DNA of 64,000 bases from JBBSBL01 sp963735885 (GTDB lineage: Bacteria > Actinomycetota > Thermoleophilia > Solirubrobacterales > Solirubrobacteraceae), in contig CAVTMP010000007.1 in NCBI GenBank assembly GCA_963735885.1, positions 124,001-188,000 of the forward strand. The letters are read 5' to 3'. Numbering within the stretch: position 1 is the stretch's first letter; every line of letters starts with the position of its first letter. Shown here piece after piece: positions 1 through 8,644 of the stretch. The position numbers were made by a program, and so were the translations under genes. Below the pieces are notes generated by a model that saw only the letters and a program-made list of their open reading frames with translations, did no database searches and was not told the DNA's origin.

Positions 1-1553
1 GCGCGCGGGCGGCGCCTGCGCGGCTTCCCGCGGACGAGCGACCGGCGCTTCTGGTCGCTCCCGGTCCCGACCCCCGACGCGCCGACGCGGCACGGGCGCC
101 TCCCGGCGCGCGGCAACTGGTCCCCGCCGGTGCTCGCCGACCTCGAGGGCACCGGGCGCCTCGACGTCCTGGAGACCGCCTACGACGGCCAGGTCTACGC
201 CTGGCGGCCGAACGGGCAGCCGGTGCCCGGCTGGCCCGTGAAGATCGAGCTGCCCGACGGCGTCCTGGCCCGCGACGGCATCGCGCCCGCCGACTACATC
301 CGCGACGCCAAGCTCATGTACTCCGTCGGCGTGGCCGACGTGCTCGGCGCCGGGAAGCCGCAGGTCTTCGTCTCGAGCTCGGAGTGCGGCGACGACCGCA
401 CGGCCTGGCTCTACGGCGTCTGGGCCGACGGCAACCGCCACGCCGGCGGGCCGTTCCTGCCGCACTGGCCGGTCGCCCTGCCGTCGCTGTCCATGTGTTA
501 CGACCAGTCGATCGACTTCGTGAGCGAGGGGCCGACGGCGCCGGTGTTCGGGAAGGTCGACGCCTCGGGCCGCACGCGGGTGATCTCCGCCGCCCCGACC
601 GGCCCGACGAACGTGATCGACGGTGACGGGAGCGTCGTGCGCCAGCTCTCCTCCGCTTGCCCGGGCGCCGGCCTGCGCGGCGAATCCGCCCTACCGGCCC
701 GCGGACCCGCTGACGGTCACGCTCACCGGCCAGCCGGCGCTCTCCGACCTCACGGGCGCGGGACGCCCGCAGGTCGCCCAGAGCCAGGTCGGCGCGATCT
801 CGATCTCCGGCGCGCTGGGCACCAAGGGCCAGGCGGCGCTGCCGCAGGTGTTCACGAAGGCCTGGGACGGCGGCGACGGGTCGCTGGTCGCCGGCTTCCC
901 GGCCCGCCAGGACGGCTTCCCGTTCTACACCGCGCCGGTCAGCGCGGACCTCGGCGGCGGCGCGGGGAAGCGGGCCGTGGTCGAGTCGAACGACTCCTAC
1001 TGGATCCACGCCTTCCTGCCCGGCGGCGGCGAGGCGCCGGGCTTCCCGAAGTACACCGGCCAGTGGCCGAGCTTCAGCGGCGTGGTCGCCGACCCGCGCA
1101 TGAACGGGCGCCTCGCCTACGCCACCGGCAGCCGCGAGGGCGACCTGTTCGTCTGGCGCACGGCGGGCAGCGCCGCCCGCAACGACCAGTGGTGGCACTA
1201 CCGCCACGACGAGCGCAACACCGGCGACCAGGGCCTCGACACCCGTCGCCCGGCGGCGGTGTCGGCGCTCCGCGCGCGCGGCGGCGTGCTGTCGTGGCGG
1301 GCGCCGGGCGGCGACGGGTCGATCGGCCGCGCCGCGCGCTACGAGGTGCGCATCTCGCGGTCGCCGATCACCGGCGTCGCGGCGTGGCGCCGGGCGCGGG
1401 TCGCCGCGGGCGCGCCGGCGCCGGCGTCGGCCGGGCGCGCGACAGTCGCTGCGCGTCGGGCTGCCCGGCGGCGGGCGCTGGTGGGCGACGGTCGTCGCGG
1501 TCGACGGCGCCGGGAACCGCGGCGCCGTGGGACGCAGCGTGCGGGTGGGCTGA
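1..1553 (+). CDS. VCBS/FG-GAP-like repeat protein with C-terminal Fn3-like domain; 5' end outside window, two frameshifts
   Basis: The frame is open from base 1, so the N-terminus lies upstream. Repeated blades pair an Asp/Gly-rich turn (VLADLEGTGRLDV; SDLTGAGRPQV) with a following GFP or GWP strand (VPGWPV, VAGFPAR, APGFPKY), as in VCBS/FG-GAP beta-propellers. The last ~100 residues (from about base 1245) read as a fibronectin type III-like domain ending in WWATVVAVDGAGNRGAVG. Reading passes from frame 1 to 2 near 670 and from 2 to 3 near 1440, each by one extra base; the TGA at 1551-1553 then closes it. Such proteins are normally secreted or surface-bound. The ligand or enzymatic role, and any N-terminal catalytic domain, cannot be seen here. 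Confidence 0.7.
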
Positions 1554-1647
1554 GGCTCCGGCCGACCGCCGGGCGATCGCTCGCTCGACGGCCATTCCGG
1601 CGCCGCGTGCGCGCGGGGTCGCGGAATCGATCATCTAGGGCGGCCGC

Positions 1648-2504
1648 GTGAGCGGCGATCAGGCCACGGGCGACGGTCCTCGTCACCGGCGCCTCCACCG
1701 GCATCGGCGAGGCGTGCGCGCTGCACCTCGCGACGCTCGGCTTCCAGGTGCTCGCGGGCGTGCGGAAGGACGCCGACGGCGAGCGCCTCGCCGCGGACGG
1801 CGGTGGCGCCGTGCGCCCGGTGATCCTCGACGTGACCGACGCCGCTCGGTCGCGGCCGCCGCGGAGATCGTGACCGCGCGACCGGCGGGCGCCTGGCCGG
1901 CCTCGTGAACAACGCCGGGATCTCGAGCGCCGGGCCGATCGAGTTCGTCCCGCTCGACGAGCTGCGCCGGGTGCTCGAGGTCAACGTCGTCGGTCAGGTG
2001 GCGGTGACCCAGGCGATGCTGCCGCTGCTGCGGGCGGCACGCGGGCGGGTGGTCAACATGAGCTCGATCGGCGGCCGGATGGCCGCGCCGATCGTCGGGC
2101 CCTACGCGGCGTCGAAGTTCGCGCTCGAGGCGATCAGCGACGCGCTGCGGCGCGAGGTCGCGGCCCAGGGCGTGCGGGTGTCGGTGGTCGAGCCGGGCGG
2201 CGTGCGCACGCCGATCTGGGAGAAGGGCGAGGCCGACGCCGACCGGCTCGAGGCCGGCCTCCCGCCCGAGGCCGAGGGGCTGTACGGCGGCCTGATGCGC
2301 TCGATCCGCGCCGAGGCCGACCGCATCAAGGTCGAGGGCCTGCCGCCACGCGCGGTCGCCGAGGTGGTCGCCGAGGCGCTCACGAGCGCGCGCCCGCGCG
2401 CCCGCTACCCGGTGGGCCGCGACGCGAAGGGGCGGGCGGCCGCGGCGCGGATCCTGCCGGACAGCGTCTTCGACCGCCTGATCGCCCGCGCGTTGCGGGG
2501 CTGA
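1648..2504 (+). CDS. Short-chain dehydrogenase/reductase (SDR), three frameshifts
   Basis: A classical SDR with the cofactor loop TGASTGIG near the N-terminus, NNAG, the catalytic Ser in NMSSIGG and the YAASK Tyr/Lys pair, followed by VEPGGVRTP. It should be a cytosolic NAD(P)-dependent oxidoreductase; the substrate is unknown. The GTG at 1648 gives VSGDQAT and leads into the P-loop once one G of a GGG run near 1669 is removed. Two missing bases near 1846 and 1885 restore DVTDAASVAAAAEIV and LAGLVNNAG. The net length (857 bp) fits one insertion and two deletions in a 285-codon gene. From 1905 on the frame is intact. Consensus error is more likely than real inactivation because every motif survives. 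Confidence 0.85.
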
Positions 2505-2827
2505 GCGGGCTGCGGCGGCGGGCCAGGCGAACTGCGGCAAGGAAGAGGGTCGGCACGTGCGGGCGACCGGCCGGTCGGCGGCCGTGGCGCCGCGCCGATC
2601 TCGGTGCGGCTGCGATTGTGCCCGCCCCGCGGTCTTTATCGCAGCCGCGTCGTTCGCGCCGAGGCCCGGCCCGCCGAGGTGAACGTTCACCACCGTTGCG
2701 GTAGTCAAACGTCCCCGCACCGGGTTGGCCGGGCGGTCGAAACCCTCTTCCCCAGCCGCCGTTCTCGCCGAGGCCACCGCCGCGTTTGCGATCCTGCGCA
2801 GCGCCCCGCTACCCGGCCTCCCCCGGC
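2505..2827. other. 323-bp intergenic region between convergent genes
   Basis: No convincing gene. It lies between the 3' ends of the SDR and the amine oxidase, so it should hold terminators rather than promoters. Two perfect palindromes are present: CGACCGGCCGGTCG at 2564-2577 and GGTGAACGTTCACC at 2678-2691. No clear stem-loop followed by a T-run was found. Confidence 0.6.
2678..2691. promoter_or_regulatory. Perfect 14-bp palindrome, TetR-operator-like
   Basis: GGTGAACGTTCACC is fully self-complementary. GTGAAC/GTTCAC half-sites resemble operators bound by some TetR-family repressors. Its place between two 3' ends, with no promoter nearby, argues against a simple operator role. It may be a relic or belong to an unrecognised small transcript. 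Confidence 0.3.
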
Positions 2828-4258
2828 CTACAGTCCGGCCCGCACCACCTCGGCGGCCGCATGCTCCCCGCTGCGCACGGCGCCGTCCATGTAGCCGTTC
2901 CAGTAGGTCGAGGTCTCGGTGCCGGCCCAGTGGACGCGGCCGACCCGCGCGCGGATCGCCGGGCCGTACTCGGTCAGCACGCCGGGTGGCGTGAACCCGA
3001 CCGGGCAGCCGCGGCTCCACTCCTCGGTGGTCCAGTTCTGCTCGAAGTAGCGTCGCGGGCGACGCGCGGCCTCGCCGAAGTACGTCGCGAACCCGGCGAG
3101 CACCGCCGCTTTGCGCGCGGCCGCGGACTTCGCGGCCCAGGTCCGCGCGTCGTCGCCGCCGATGAAGCCGAAGAGCACGCCCGGCTCGGCGTCGGGCGGC
3201 GAGTTGTCGTAGGTCACCTTCATCGGCGAGCGATCGCTGACGGCCTGGCCGCTGAGCCCCGCCGCGCGCCAGAACGGCCGCTCGTAGACCGCCTCGCACT
3301 TGAGCAGCGCGCCCATCGGCATCCGCTGGGTCAGCTGGTCGCGCGCGGGCGGCATGCCCGGCTCGTAGTCGATCCGACCGGCGAGCGCCGGCGGGATCGC
3401 GACGATCACGCGCTTCGCGTCGACCGTCACGCGGTCGGAGCGGACCGACACCCCGCGCCCGCGCTGGACGATCTCGCGCACCGGCGTCTCGAGCACGACG
3501 CGGCGCCCGAGCGCGCGCGCCATCCTCAGCGACAGCGTCTGCGAGCCGCCGACGAAGCGCCGCTCCTGCGCGCCGTCCTTCACGTTGATGATCCGCAGCA
3601 GCGACCCGAGGGTCTGCTCGTTGCCGGCCACGCGGATGTACCAGCAGACGAAGAGCAGCGAGGCCTCGTGCGGGTCGAAGCCCCAGATCGACTCCGCGGC
3701 GGAGTCGTTGAGGAAGCGCCCGCCCTCGGTCGTCATGTTCGCCCGGAGCCAGGTCTCGAAGGTCTGGCCGTCGAGCGCGGCGGCGTCCGGCGCCTGCCAC
3801 GGCGCCTCGACCGGGATCGTCTTCGCGATGCCGTCGAGCTTCGTCACGGCCTGGAGGAGGTCGCCGACGGCGTCGGGGTCGGGCGGGATCGCGCCGAGCG
3901 GCCCGTCGGCGTCGAACAGCGTCCGCTTCCCGTTGCGGAAGTAGACGTTCTTGCCGGTGTTCCAGGTCGGGAACGTGCCGACCTTCAGCGCCGTGGCGAG
4001 CGCGAGCACGCGATCCTGCGTCGGCCCGACGAACTGGCCGCCGGCCTCGGCGATCTCCCCGCCGCCGATCGGGTGGTTGAGCGTGCGTCCGCCGACCCGG
4101 TCGCGCGCCTCGAGGACCACGACCGACCGGCCGCGTCGGGTCAGCTCGCGGGCCGCGGTCAGCCCGGCGAGCCCGGCGCCGACGACGCAGACGTCCGCGC
4201 GCCGGCCGCGCGCCCGGGACGTGCCGCCGACCAGCTCCCTGCGCGTCACCGCCGCCAT
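2828..4258 (-). CDS. Flavin monoamine oxidase family protein (FAD-dependent)
   Basis: A 476-aa protein with an N-terminal Rossmann dinucleotide site (VVGAGLAGLTAARELTRRG, about residues 25-45), the ARDRVGGRT motif that follows it in amine oxidases, and a C-terminal FAD-binding segment (VHWAGTETSTYWNGYMDGA). This is the standard layout of the flavin amine oxidase family; members oxidise amines with release of H2O2. The substrate cannot be told. The start is ATG 4258; there is no Shine-Dalgarno site, but TAGGCT lies 8 nt upstream. It is divergent from yqgE with only a 57-bp gap. The frame is intact. Confidence 0.88.
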   Translation of the reverse strand: MAAVTRRELVGGTSRARGRRADVCVVGAGLAGLTAARELTRRGRSVVVLEARDRVGGRTLNHPIGGGEIAEAGGQFVGPTQDRVLALATALKVGTFPTWNTGKNVYFRNGKRTLFDADGPLGAIPPDPDAVGDLLQAVTKLDGIAKTIPVEAPWQAPDAAALDGQTFETWLRANMTTEGGRFLNDSAAESIWGFDPHEASLLFVCWYIRVAGNEQTLGSLLRIINVKDGAQERRFVGGSQTLSLRMARALGRRVVLETPVREIVQRGRGVSVRSDRVTVDAKRVIVAIPPALAGRIDYEPGMPPARDQLTQRMPMGALLKCEAVYERPFWRAAGLSGQAVSDRSPMKVTYDNSPPDAEPGVLFGFIGGDDARTWAAKSAAARKAAVLAGFATYFGEAARRPRRYFEQNWTTEEWSRGCPVGFTPPGVLTEYGPAIRARVGRVHWAGTETSTYWNGYMDGAVRSGEHAAAEVVRAGL

Positions 4259-4266
4259 GGTCCGGC

Positions 4267-4272
4267 AGCCTA
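4267..4272 (-). promoter_or_regulatory. -10-like hexamer TAGGCT before the amine oxidase gene (leaderless type)
   Basis: On the minus strand TAGGCT ends 8 nt before ATG 4258, placing the expected transcript start at or next to the start codon. No ribosome binding site precedes the ATG. The same hexamer sits 7 nt before the acyl-CoA dehydrogenase gene (40086). Confidence 0.45.
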
Positions 4273-4304
4273 GTGGCCGCGGGTCGCCGCGCGCGCCGGT
4301 CGGT

Positions 4305-4310
4305 CACAAT
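4305..4310 (+). promoter_or_regulatory. -10-like hexamer CACAAT before yqgE
   Basis: CACAAT ends 5 nt before ATG 4316 and 8 nt before the in-frame ATG 4319. With no Shine-Dalgarno site, the second ATG would fit a leaderless start. No convincing -35 was found. Confidence 0.35.
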
Positions 4311-4315
4311 CTCCG

Positions 4316-4864
4316 ATGATGGACTCGCTGCACGGACGCCTGCTCGTCGCCTCCCCGGGCATCGCCGACCCGAGCTTCTTCCGCACGGTCCTGCTCATCG
4401 GCCACCACGACGAGCAGGGCGCGCTCGGCCTCGTGCTCAACCGGCCCTCGGAGGCGCGCGTGGCCGAGGCGGCGCCGCCGCTGGCCGACCTCGCGGGCGA
4501 GGACGGGCTGCTCTACCTCGGCGGGCCCGTGACCCCGGAGGGCGTCGTCGTCGTGGCCGAGTTCGAGGATCCGGAGGACGCGGCGCTCATCGCCTTCGGC
4601 AACGTCGGGGTCCCCTCGGCCCGCGTCGACCTCGAGCAGCTCCCCGAGGTGACCGACCGCACCCGCGTGTTCGCCGGTCACGCCGGCTGGGGGCCGGGCC
4701 AGCTCGACGAGGAGATGGAGCGCGAGGACTGGATCGTCGCCCCGGCCGACCCGGACACCGTGTTCGCCGACGACGCCGAGGAGCTCTGGCCGCTCGTCCT
4801 GCGCCGGCTCGGCGGGGCCTACGCGATGATCGCCTCCATGCCCGTCGACCCGTCGGTGAACTGA
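4316..4864 (+). CDS. YqgE/AlgH family protein
   Basis: A 182-aa protein matching the YqgE/AlgH (DUF179) family along its length: GRLLVASPGIADPSFFRTV near the N-terminus, GALGLVLNRPSEA, YLGGPV, and the GHAGWGPGQLDEE signature near the middle. Its size is typical. The biochemical function of the family is not firmly known. The start may be ATG 4316 or the adjacent in-frame ATG 4319. An aldo/keto reductase gene follows 24 bp downstream. Confidence 0.92.
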   Translation: MMDSLHGRLLVASPGIADPSFFRTVLLIGHHDEQGALGLVLNRPSEARVAEAAPPLADLAGEDGLLYLGGPVTPEGVVVVAEFEDPEDAALIAFGNVGVPSARVDLEQLPEVTDRTRVFAGHAGWGPGQLDEEMEREDWIVAPADPDTVFADDAEELWPLVLRRLGGAYAMIASMPVDPSVN

Positions 4865-4888
4865 GATGACCGACTCCACCCCCGCCGG

Positions 4889-6034
4889 ATGACGGCGCCG
4901 GGCCTGGATCCGACCCGCACGGCGCTGGGCGCCTGGAGCGGCGGGCGGTTCATGCACTTCGGGGAACCGCTCGACGACGCCCGCCTCGAGGCGCTGCTGC
5001 GCCCGGACGCCGCGATTCCCACGGTCCTCACCGCCGACGTGTACGGGCAGGGAGAGGCCGACCGGCTCGTCGGCCGGGCGCTGGCCGGCCTCGACCGCGA
5101 CGCCTACTGCCTCGTCGGGGCGATCGGCCACGACTTCTACGCCGGCGAGCGCGCGGGCGCGAAGGGCTTCCCGCGCTTCACCGATCCGGGGCTGCGCGGT
5201 CCGGAGGCCTACGCCGACTACGTCCGCGCGGCGACCGAGCGCAGCCTCGAGCGCTGCGGGGTCGAGCGCTTCGACCTCCTGCTGCTCCACAACCCCGACC
5301 GGACGGGCTACTCCTCGCCGGCCGTGTGGGAGGCGATGGCGGCGGTCCGCGACGCCGGCCTCACGCGGCGCCTCGGCGTCGCGCCGGGCCCGGCGAACGG
5401 CTTCACGCTCGACCTCGTCGCCTGTCTCGAGCGCTTCGGGGGCCTGATCGACTGGGCGATGGTCATCCTCAACCCCCTCGAGCCGTGGCCGGGCGAGCTC
5501 GTCCTGCCGGCCGCCCAGGCGCACGACGTGCGGGTGATCACGCGCGTGGTGGATCACGGCGGCGTCTTCCACGGCGACGTGCGGCCCGGCCACGTCCTCG
5601 CCGAGCGCGACCACCGCGCCTTCCGCCCCGCGGGCTGGGTCGAGGCGGGCGCGGCGAAGGCGGAGCGCATGCGGACGATCGGCGATCGCCACGGGCTGAC
5701 CCTGCTCCAGCTCGCGTGCGCCTGGAACCTCGCCCACCCCGCGGTGGAGAGCGTCGTCCCGACCCTGATTCAGGAGGTCGGCCCCGGCGCGCGGCCGGTC
5801 GAGGAGAAGCGCGCGGAGCTCGCCGCCCTCCCCCACGTGACGCTGAGCGCGGAGGCGGTCGCCGAGATCCGGGCGATCGGGGACAACACCGGCTGCATGG
5901 CGCTGAAGGGCGCGGCGCCGGGCTTCGCCGGGCCGGAGAGCGCCGACCGCTGGGCGGTGAGCGACGAGCTCGCCGCCGCGGGCGCGCGCTGGGGCATCGC
6001 GGCGGAGCGGGACCTGGCGCCGGCGCCCGCGTAG
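4889..6034 (+). CDS. Aldo/keto reductase family protein
   Basis: A 381-aa TIM-barrel oxidoreductase. Visible family features are DRLVGRALAG then CLVGAIGHDFY in the first third, the barrel strand FDLLLLHNPDR, the segment GLTRRLGVAPGP, and LLQLACAWNLAHPAVESVVPT near the C-terminus, which is the NADPH-binding end in aldo/keto reductases. The start ATG 4889 is the first in frame; an earlier ATG at 4866 is out of frame. It probably reduces an aldehyde or ketone with NADPH. No neighbour tells the substrate. The frame is intact. Confidence 0.85.
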   Translation: MTAPGLDPTRTALGAWSGGRFMHFGEPLDDARLEALLRPDAAIPTVLTADVYGQGEADRLVGRALAGLDRDAYCLVGAIGHDFYAGERAGAKGFPRFTDPGLRGPEAYADYVRAATERSLERCGVERFDLLLLHNPDRTGYSSPAVWEAMAAVRDAGLTRRLGVAPGPANGFTLDLVACLERFGGLIDWAMVILNPLEPWPGELVLPAAQAHDVRVITRVVDHGGVFHGDVRPGHVLAERDHRAFRPAGWVEAGAAKAERMRTIGDRHGLTLLQLACAWNLAHPAVESVVPTLIQEVGPGARPVEEKRAELAALPHVTLSAEAVAEIRAIGDNTGCMALKGAAPGFAGPESADRWAVSDELAAAGARWGIAAERDLAPAPA

Positions 6035-6147
6035 CGCGCCGATCCTGCGGCCCCGCCCGGACGACCGCTGCGGAGAACCCCGGATCTGGCCGTCCGCCGC
6101 GACGGCGAGGATGCCGGCCGCATGGTCGCGATCCCGCGCACAGATCC

Positions 6148-7530
6148 GTGAGCGCCCTCGAGCTCGCCCGCTGGCAGTTCGGGATCACGACGCTCTACCA
6201 CTTCATCTTCGTCCCGGTGACGATCGGGCTCGCCGCGTGGGTGGCCTTCTGCCAGACCCGCGCCTACCGGACCGGCGACGAGTCGTGGCTGCGCGCCGCG
6301 CGGTTCTGGGGGAAGCTGCTGCTGGTCTCGTTCGCGCTCGGCGTCGCCACCGGGATCGTGCAGGAGTTCCAGTTCGGCATGAACTGGTCGACCTACTCTC
6401 GCTTCGTCGGCGACATCTTCGGCGCGCCGCTGGCGATGGAGGGGCTCGCCGCCTTCTTCGTCGAGTCGACGTTCCTCGGCCTGTGGATCTTCGGCTGGGG
6501 CCGGCTCTCGCCGCGCGTCCACCTCGCGACGATCTGGGCCGTCGCCGGGTCGACGATCCTCTCGGCCTACTTCATCATCGCCGCGAACTCGTGGATGCAG
6601 CATCCCGTCGGCTACCGGATGGTCGACGGGAAGCCGAAGCTCGACTCGATCTGGGCGGTGCTCACGAACTCCACCGCGCTGTACGGGTTCTCGCACACGA
6701 TCCTCGCCGCGGCGAGCACCGGGGGCGCGATCGTGCTCGCCGTCTCGGCGTGGCACGTCCTGCGCGGCAACCAGACCGCGGTCATGGGGCGCTCGCTGCG
6801 GATCGCCCTGCCGGTCGTCTGCGTCGCCGTGCTCGCGACGATGGTCGTCGGGCACTTCCAGGGCAACCTCATGACCACCCAGCAGCCGATGAAGATGGCG
6901 GCCGCCGACGCCGTCTTCACGACGAGGACGAACGCCGGGATGTCGCTCTTCGCCACCGGCGACCTGAAGAGCAACCCCGAGGGGCTCAACCGGAACATCG
7001 AGATCCCCGGGATGCTCTCGTTCATCGCCACCGGCAGCTTCGACGGCAAGGTCGAGGGCATCAACGACCTCAACGCCGCCTACCGCGCCCGCTACGGCCC
7101 GGGCGAGTACGCGCCGATCGTCGCCGTCACCTACTGGACCTGGCGCGCGATGATCGGGGCGGGCACGCTGCTGCTGCTCGTCGCGCTGGCCGGGCTCTGG
7201 CTGCGCCGCCGCGGGACGCTCGAGGCGAACCGCCGCTACCTGAGGGTCGCGGTCTGGGCGGCCGCCCTGCCCTTCGTCGGGAACCTGATGGGCTGGGCCT
7301 TCACGGAGCTGGGCCGCCAGCCCTGGGTCGTGCAGGGGATGCTGAAGACGAGCGCCGCGAGCTCGCCGTCGGTCGGCGCGGCGGAGGTCTGGATCAGCCT
7401 GATCGGCTTCACGCTGATCTACGGGGTCCTCGCCGTGATCGCCGGGCGCGTCTTCTTCCGCCACGCGCGCACGGGACCCCGGCCCGCCGAGGAGCCCGAG
7501 CCGCGACCCGACCTCGTCCTCGCCTACTGA
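6148..7530 (+). CDS. cydA: Cytochrome bd-type quinol oxidase subunit I
   Basis: The 460-aa subunit I of the bd oxidase, a multi-pass inner-membrane protein that oxidises quinol and reduces O2 at high affinity. The N-terminus (ALELARWQFGITTLYHFIFV) carries His18, matching the high-spin haem b ligand; a second His lies in GFSHTILAAAS. WMQHPVGY and the GLNRNIEIPG segment of a short Q-loop are typical. GTG 6148 is chosen because the conserved N-terminus starts there and no in-frame ATG lies upstream. First gene of cydABDC; cydB follows after 13 bp. The frame is intact. Confidence 0.96.
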   Translation: MSALELARWQFGITTLYHFIFVPVTIGLAAWVAFCQTRAYRTGDESWLRAARFWGKLLLVSFALGVATGIVQEFQFGMNWSTYSRFVGDIFGAPLAMEGLAAFFVESTFLGLWIFGWGRLSPRVHLATIWAVAGSTILSAYFIIAANSWMQHPVGYRMVDGKPKLDSIWAVLTNSTALYGFSHTILAAASTGGAIVLAVSAWHVLRGNQTAVMGRSLRIALPVVCVAVLATMVVGHFQGNLMTTQQPMKMAAADAVFTTRTNAGMSLFATGDLKSNPEGLNRNIEIPGMLSFIATGSFDGKVEGINDLNAAYRARYGPGEYAPIVAVTYWTWRAMIGAGTLLLLVALAGLWLRRRGTLEANRRYLRVAVWAAALPFVGNLMGWAFTELGRQPWVVQGMLKTSAASSPSVGAAEVWISLIGFTLIYGVLAVIAGRVFFRHARTGPRPAEEPEPRPDLVLAY

Positions 7531-7543
7531 GGGACCCGCCGCG

Positions 7544-8644
7544 ATGCGCGACTACACCACGCTGCAGGCCGTCTGGTTCGTGCTCATCTCGGTCCTGTGG
7601 CTCGGCTACTTCGTGCTGGAGGGCTTCGACTTCGGCGTCGGGATGCTGCTGCGCCGCGTCGCCCGCACCCGCGACGAGCGCCGTGCCGTGCTCCACGCCA
7701 TCGGCCCGGTGTGGGACGGGAACGAGGTGTGGCTGCTCGTCGCCGGCGGCGCGACGTTCGCCGCCTTCCCGCAGTGGTACGCGACCCTCTTCTCCGGCTT
7801 CTACCTCGCGTTCTTCCTGATCCTCGTCGCGCTCATCGTGCGCAACGTCGCGTTCGAGTTCTGGGGGAAGGGCCGCAGCGAGGCGTGGCGCGCGCGCTGG
7901 GAGTGGGCGATCGTGATCGGGAGCGGACTCGCCGCGCTGCTCTGGGGGGTCGGCTGGGCGAACATCGTCCGCGGCGTGCCGATCGACGCGCAGCGGGAGT
8001 TCACCGGCACGCTCTTCACCCTGCTCAACCCCTACGCGCTGCTCGGCGGCGTCGCCACGCTCCTGCTCTTCCTCGCCCACGGCGGGATCTTCCTCTCGCT
8101 GCGCACGACGGGCGAGATCGAGGCGCGGGCCCGGGCGGCGGCGCGGGCCGCGGTCCCGGCCGCCGCGGTCGCCGTCATCGCCTTCCTCGCCTGGACGATC
8201 GGCCGCCAGGCCGACCGCGGCGGCGTCGAGACCGCGTCGCTGCTCTGCGCGATCGGGTCCGGCGCGCTGCTCCTCGCCGCGCTCCCCCTCGCCCGGGGCG
8301 GCATGGGCCGGGCGTTCGCGGCGACGACCGGGGCGACCGTGCTGCTCTTCTGCGCGCTCTTCACCGATCTGTTCCCGCACGTCATGATCTCGAGCACCTC
8401 CGCCGCGTACGACATGACGCTGAACGCGGCGGCCTCCTCGAACTACACGCTCACGGTCATGACCGTCGTCGCCGCCGTCCTCGTCCCCGTCGTCCTCGTC
8501 TACCAGGCGTGGACCTACTGGGTCTTCCGCCACCGCCTGGGGGCGGAGGACTTCGGCGACGTGCGCAGCCCGCTCGACCTCCTCGACCGCGCCCCGCGCG
8601 GCGGGGGGAGCGGCGGGGCCGCGGGCACCCCGCCGGGTGGCTGA
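7544..8644 (+). CDS. cydB: Cytochrome bd-type quinol oxidase subunit II
   Basis: A 366-aa membrane protein partner of CydA. It begins with the family N-terminus (LQAVWFVLISVLWLGYFVLEGFDFGVG) and carries GPVWDGNEVWLLVAGGATFAAFP, the CydB signature, followed by about eight hydrophobic segments. Together with CydA it forms the terminal oxidase used at low oxygen. The ATG at 7544 follows 13 bp after cydA, and the 3' end overlaps cydD by 8 bp, consistent with one operon. The frame is intact. Confidence 0.96.
   Translation: MRDYTTLQAVWFVLISVLWLGYFVLEGFDFGVGMLLRRVARTRDERRAVLHAIGPVWDGNEVWLLVAGGATFAAFPQWYATLFSGFYLAFFLILVALIVRNVAFEFWGKGRSEAWRARWEWAIVIGSGLAALLWGVGWANIVRGVPIDAQREFTGTLFTLLNPYALLGGVATLLLFLAHGGIFLSLRTTGEIEARARAAARAAVPAAAVAVIAFLAWTIGRQADRGGVETASLLCAIGSGALLLAALPLARGGMGRAFAATTGATVLLFCALFTDLFPHVMISSTSAAYDMTLNAAASSNYTLTVMTVVAAVLVPVVLVYQAWTYWVFRHRLGAEDFGDVRSPLDLLDRAPRGGGSGGAAGTPPGG

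Noticed and set aside
2564..2577. CGACCGGCCGGTCG palindrome as a terminator
   Set aside because: It has no loop and no following T-run; a fully self-complementary site makes a poor RNA hairpin.
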